From Treponema sp. (lineage in GTDB: Bacteria; Spirochaetota; Spirochaetia; Treponematales; Breznakiellaceae): DNA of 6,460 bases. Under the pieces are notes generated by a model. The model was not told the origin of the DNA. It saw only the letters and a list, made by a program, of their open reading frames with translations, and ran no database searches. Where the stretch lies: NCBI GenBank assembly GCA_031278025.1, contig JAITLF010000010.1, positions 1 to 6,460 of the forward strand, given 5' to 3'. Every line of letters begins with the position of its first letter. Position 1 is the stretch's first letter. A program made the translations under genes and the position numbers. Below are positions 5,543-6,460 of the stretch, one piece after another.

Positions 5543-6460
5543 ATGGCGGAAAATGTTTTCCTTGAATTAAAGAACATTACTAAAGTTTTTCCTGGGGTAA
5601 TAGCTTTGGATAATGTTAGCTTTTCAGCTCGGCGGGGAGAAGTCCATGCCTTGTGCGGTGAAAATGGTGCGGGTAAGTCTACCCTGATGAAGATAATCAA
5701 TGGCCTCTATAAAGCGGAGTCCGGGGACATTCACCTTGAAGGCAAGCCGGTTCATATCCAAAATCCGGTGGACGCCAGGAATCAGGGGATCGCCATGATC
5801 TATCAGGAATGTACCTATGTTCCGGAGATGACCGTGGCGGAGAGTCTTTTTCTGGGAAATCTGCCGGTGAATAAATTCGGTACGGTAAACTGGAAGTATA
5901 TCTATCAACAAACCGAAGAGCTCTTACAGGCCGAAGGACTTATTGATAATCTCAGAATGGTTGATGGGCTTCAGACCAAACTGAAGTATTTGAGCATCGC
6001 CGATATTCAGATGCTGGAGATCCTTAAAGCAATTCATAAAGATTCTTCAATTTTGATTATGGACGAACCAACTTCTTCCATAGCTCAGAAAGGGGCTGAT
6101 GATCTTTTGGATAAAGTCCTGGACTTGAAAAAACGGGGCAAAAGTATTATCTATATTTCTCACAAAACGGACGAGATTTTCAAAATTGCTGACTGAATAA
6201 CTATCTTCAGAGACGGAAGAGTGGTCGGAAGTGATGAGGCGAAAAACCTTACCATTGACAAGGTTATCTCCCTGATGGTCGGCCGGGAACTGTCAAACGA
6301 TTATCCAAAGATTGATGCAGCCGTCGGGGAAGAATTGCTAAGAGTAGAAAACCTGAAGCGGATCGGTGTTTTTCGTGATATTAATTTTACCCTTCACGCG
6401 GGGGAAATTATCGGCTTTGCCGGGCTGGTTGGTGCCGGGCGTACCGAAGTCGTCAGGGCT
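5543..6460 (+). pseudogene. RbsA/MglA-type sugar ABC transporter ATPase with in-frame TGA, runs off window
   Basis: The frame encodes the first nucleotide-binding domain and the start of the second domain of a fused two-domain sugar importer ATPase, normally about 500 residues. Domain 1 is complete: Walker A GENGAGKST (residues 39-47), Q-loop IYQE (Gln88), a degenerate signature LSIADIQMLEI (150-160, as is common in this family), Walker B ILIMDEPTSS (170-179) and H-loop His207 (ISHK). Codon 218 (6194-6196) is TGA. The same frame then continues for 88 codons with conserved family sequence: ITIFRDGRVVGSDEA, MVGRELSNDYPK, and the domain-2 P-loop variant GLVGAGRTE. There is no shift of frame. Family members carry a variable residue at this site (AD-x-ITVFRDG); arginine CGA changing to TGA would be a one-base event. 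It may be a recent pseudogene, a recoded or read-through stop, or a sequencing error. The start at 5543 gives the normal N terminus, though the upstream GGCGGA is a weak ribosome binding site. Partner permease and binding protein would lie to the right, outside the window. Confidence 0.85.

Overview
The window looks like a bacterial chromosome segment of moderate-to-high GC in the genes, with AT-rich control regions. My best guess is a host-associated anaerobe, possibly a termite-gut-type Treponema. That rests on general resemblance (a YfcC-type carrier, a D-aminoacylase, a RbsA-type sugar ATPase and a heptad-encoding short tandem repeat) and not on any marker gene, so treat it as weak.

Layout. 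(1) Positions 1-511 hold no convincing protein gene. The main feature is an array of about fifteen 21-bp tandem units (about 60-371), each an imperfect palindrome. It is bracketed by two near-identical 12-bp palindromes and followed by two hairpins and a T-tract terminator. (2) Positions 512-1417 (+) encode an EamA/DMT-type ten-helix transporter, whose start codon overlaps the stop of a five-codon mini-ORF that has the better ribosome binding site. (3) Positions 5024-1439 (-) form a tight three-gene operon, transcribed as YfcC-family carrier, N-acyl-D-amino-acid deacylase, then a DapF-fold two-cysteine racemase. It converges on the DMT gene with only 21 bp between the stops. (4) Positions 5025-5542 are a 518-bp divergent control region. 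It has a candidate promoter for the minus operon and a near-consensus sigma70 promoter for the plus side, with several palindromes and direct repeats. (5) Positions 5543-6460 (+) hold the 5' part of a two-domain RbsA/MglA-like sugar ABC ATPase. It is interrupted by an in-frame TGA at 6194-6196 and runs off the window end.

How the genes may work together. The minus operon reads as a D-amino-acid module. The carrier would move an N-acylated amino acid or related anion, the deacylase would free the D-amino acid, and the racemase would convert it to the L form (or the reverse). This is inference from family membership and gene order; substrates cannot be read from the sequence. The sugar ATPase has a strong, apparently regulated promoter but a broken or recoded reading frame.

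The most unusual items are the palindromic 21-bp array with its structured, terminator-capped tail, the in-frame TGA in an otherwise intact ATPase, and the compact putative D-amino-acid operon.
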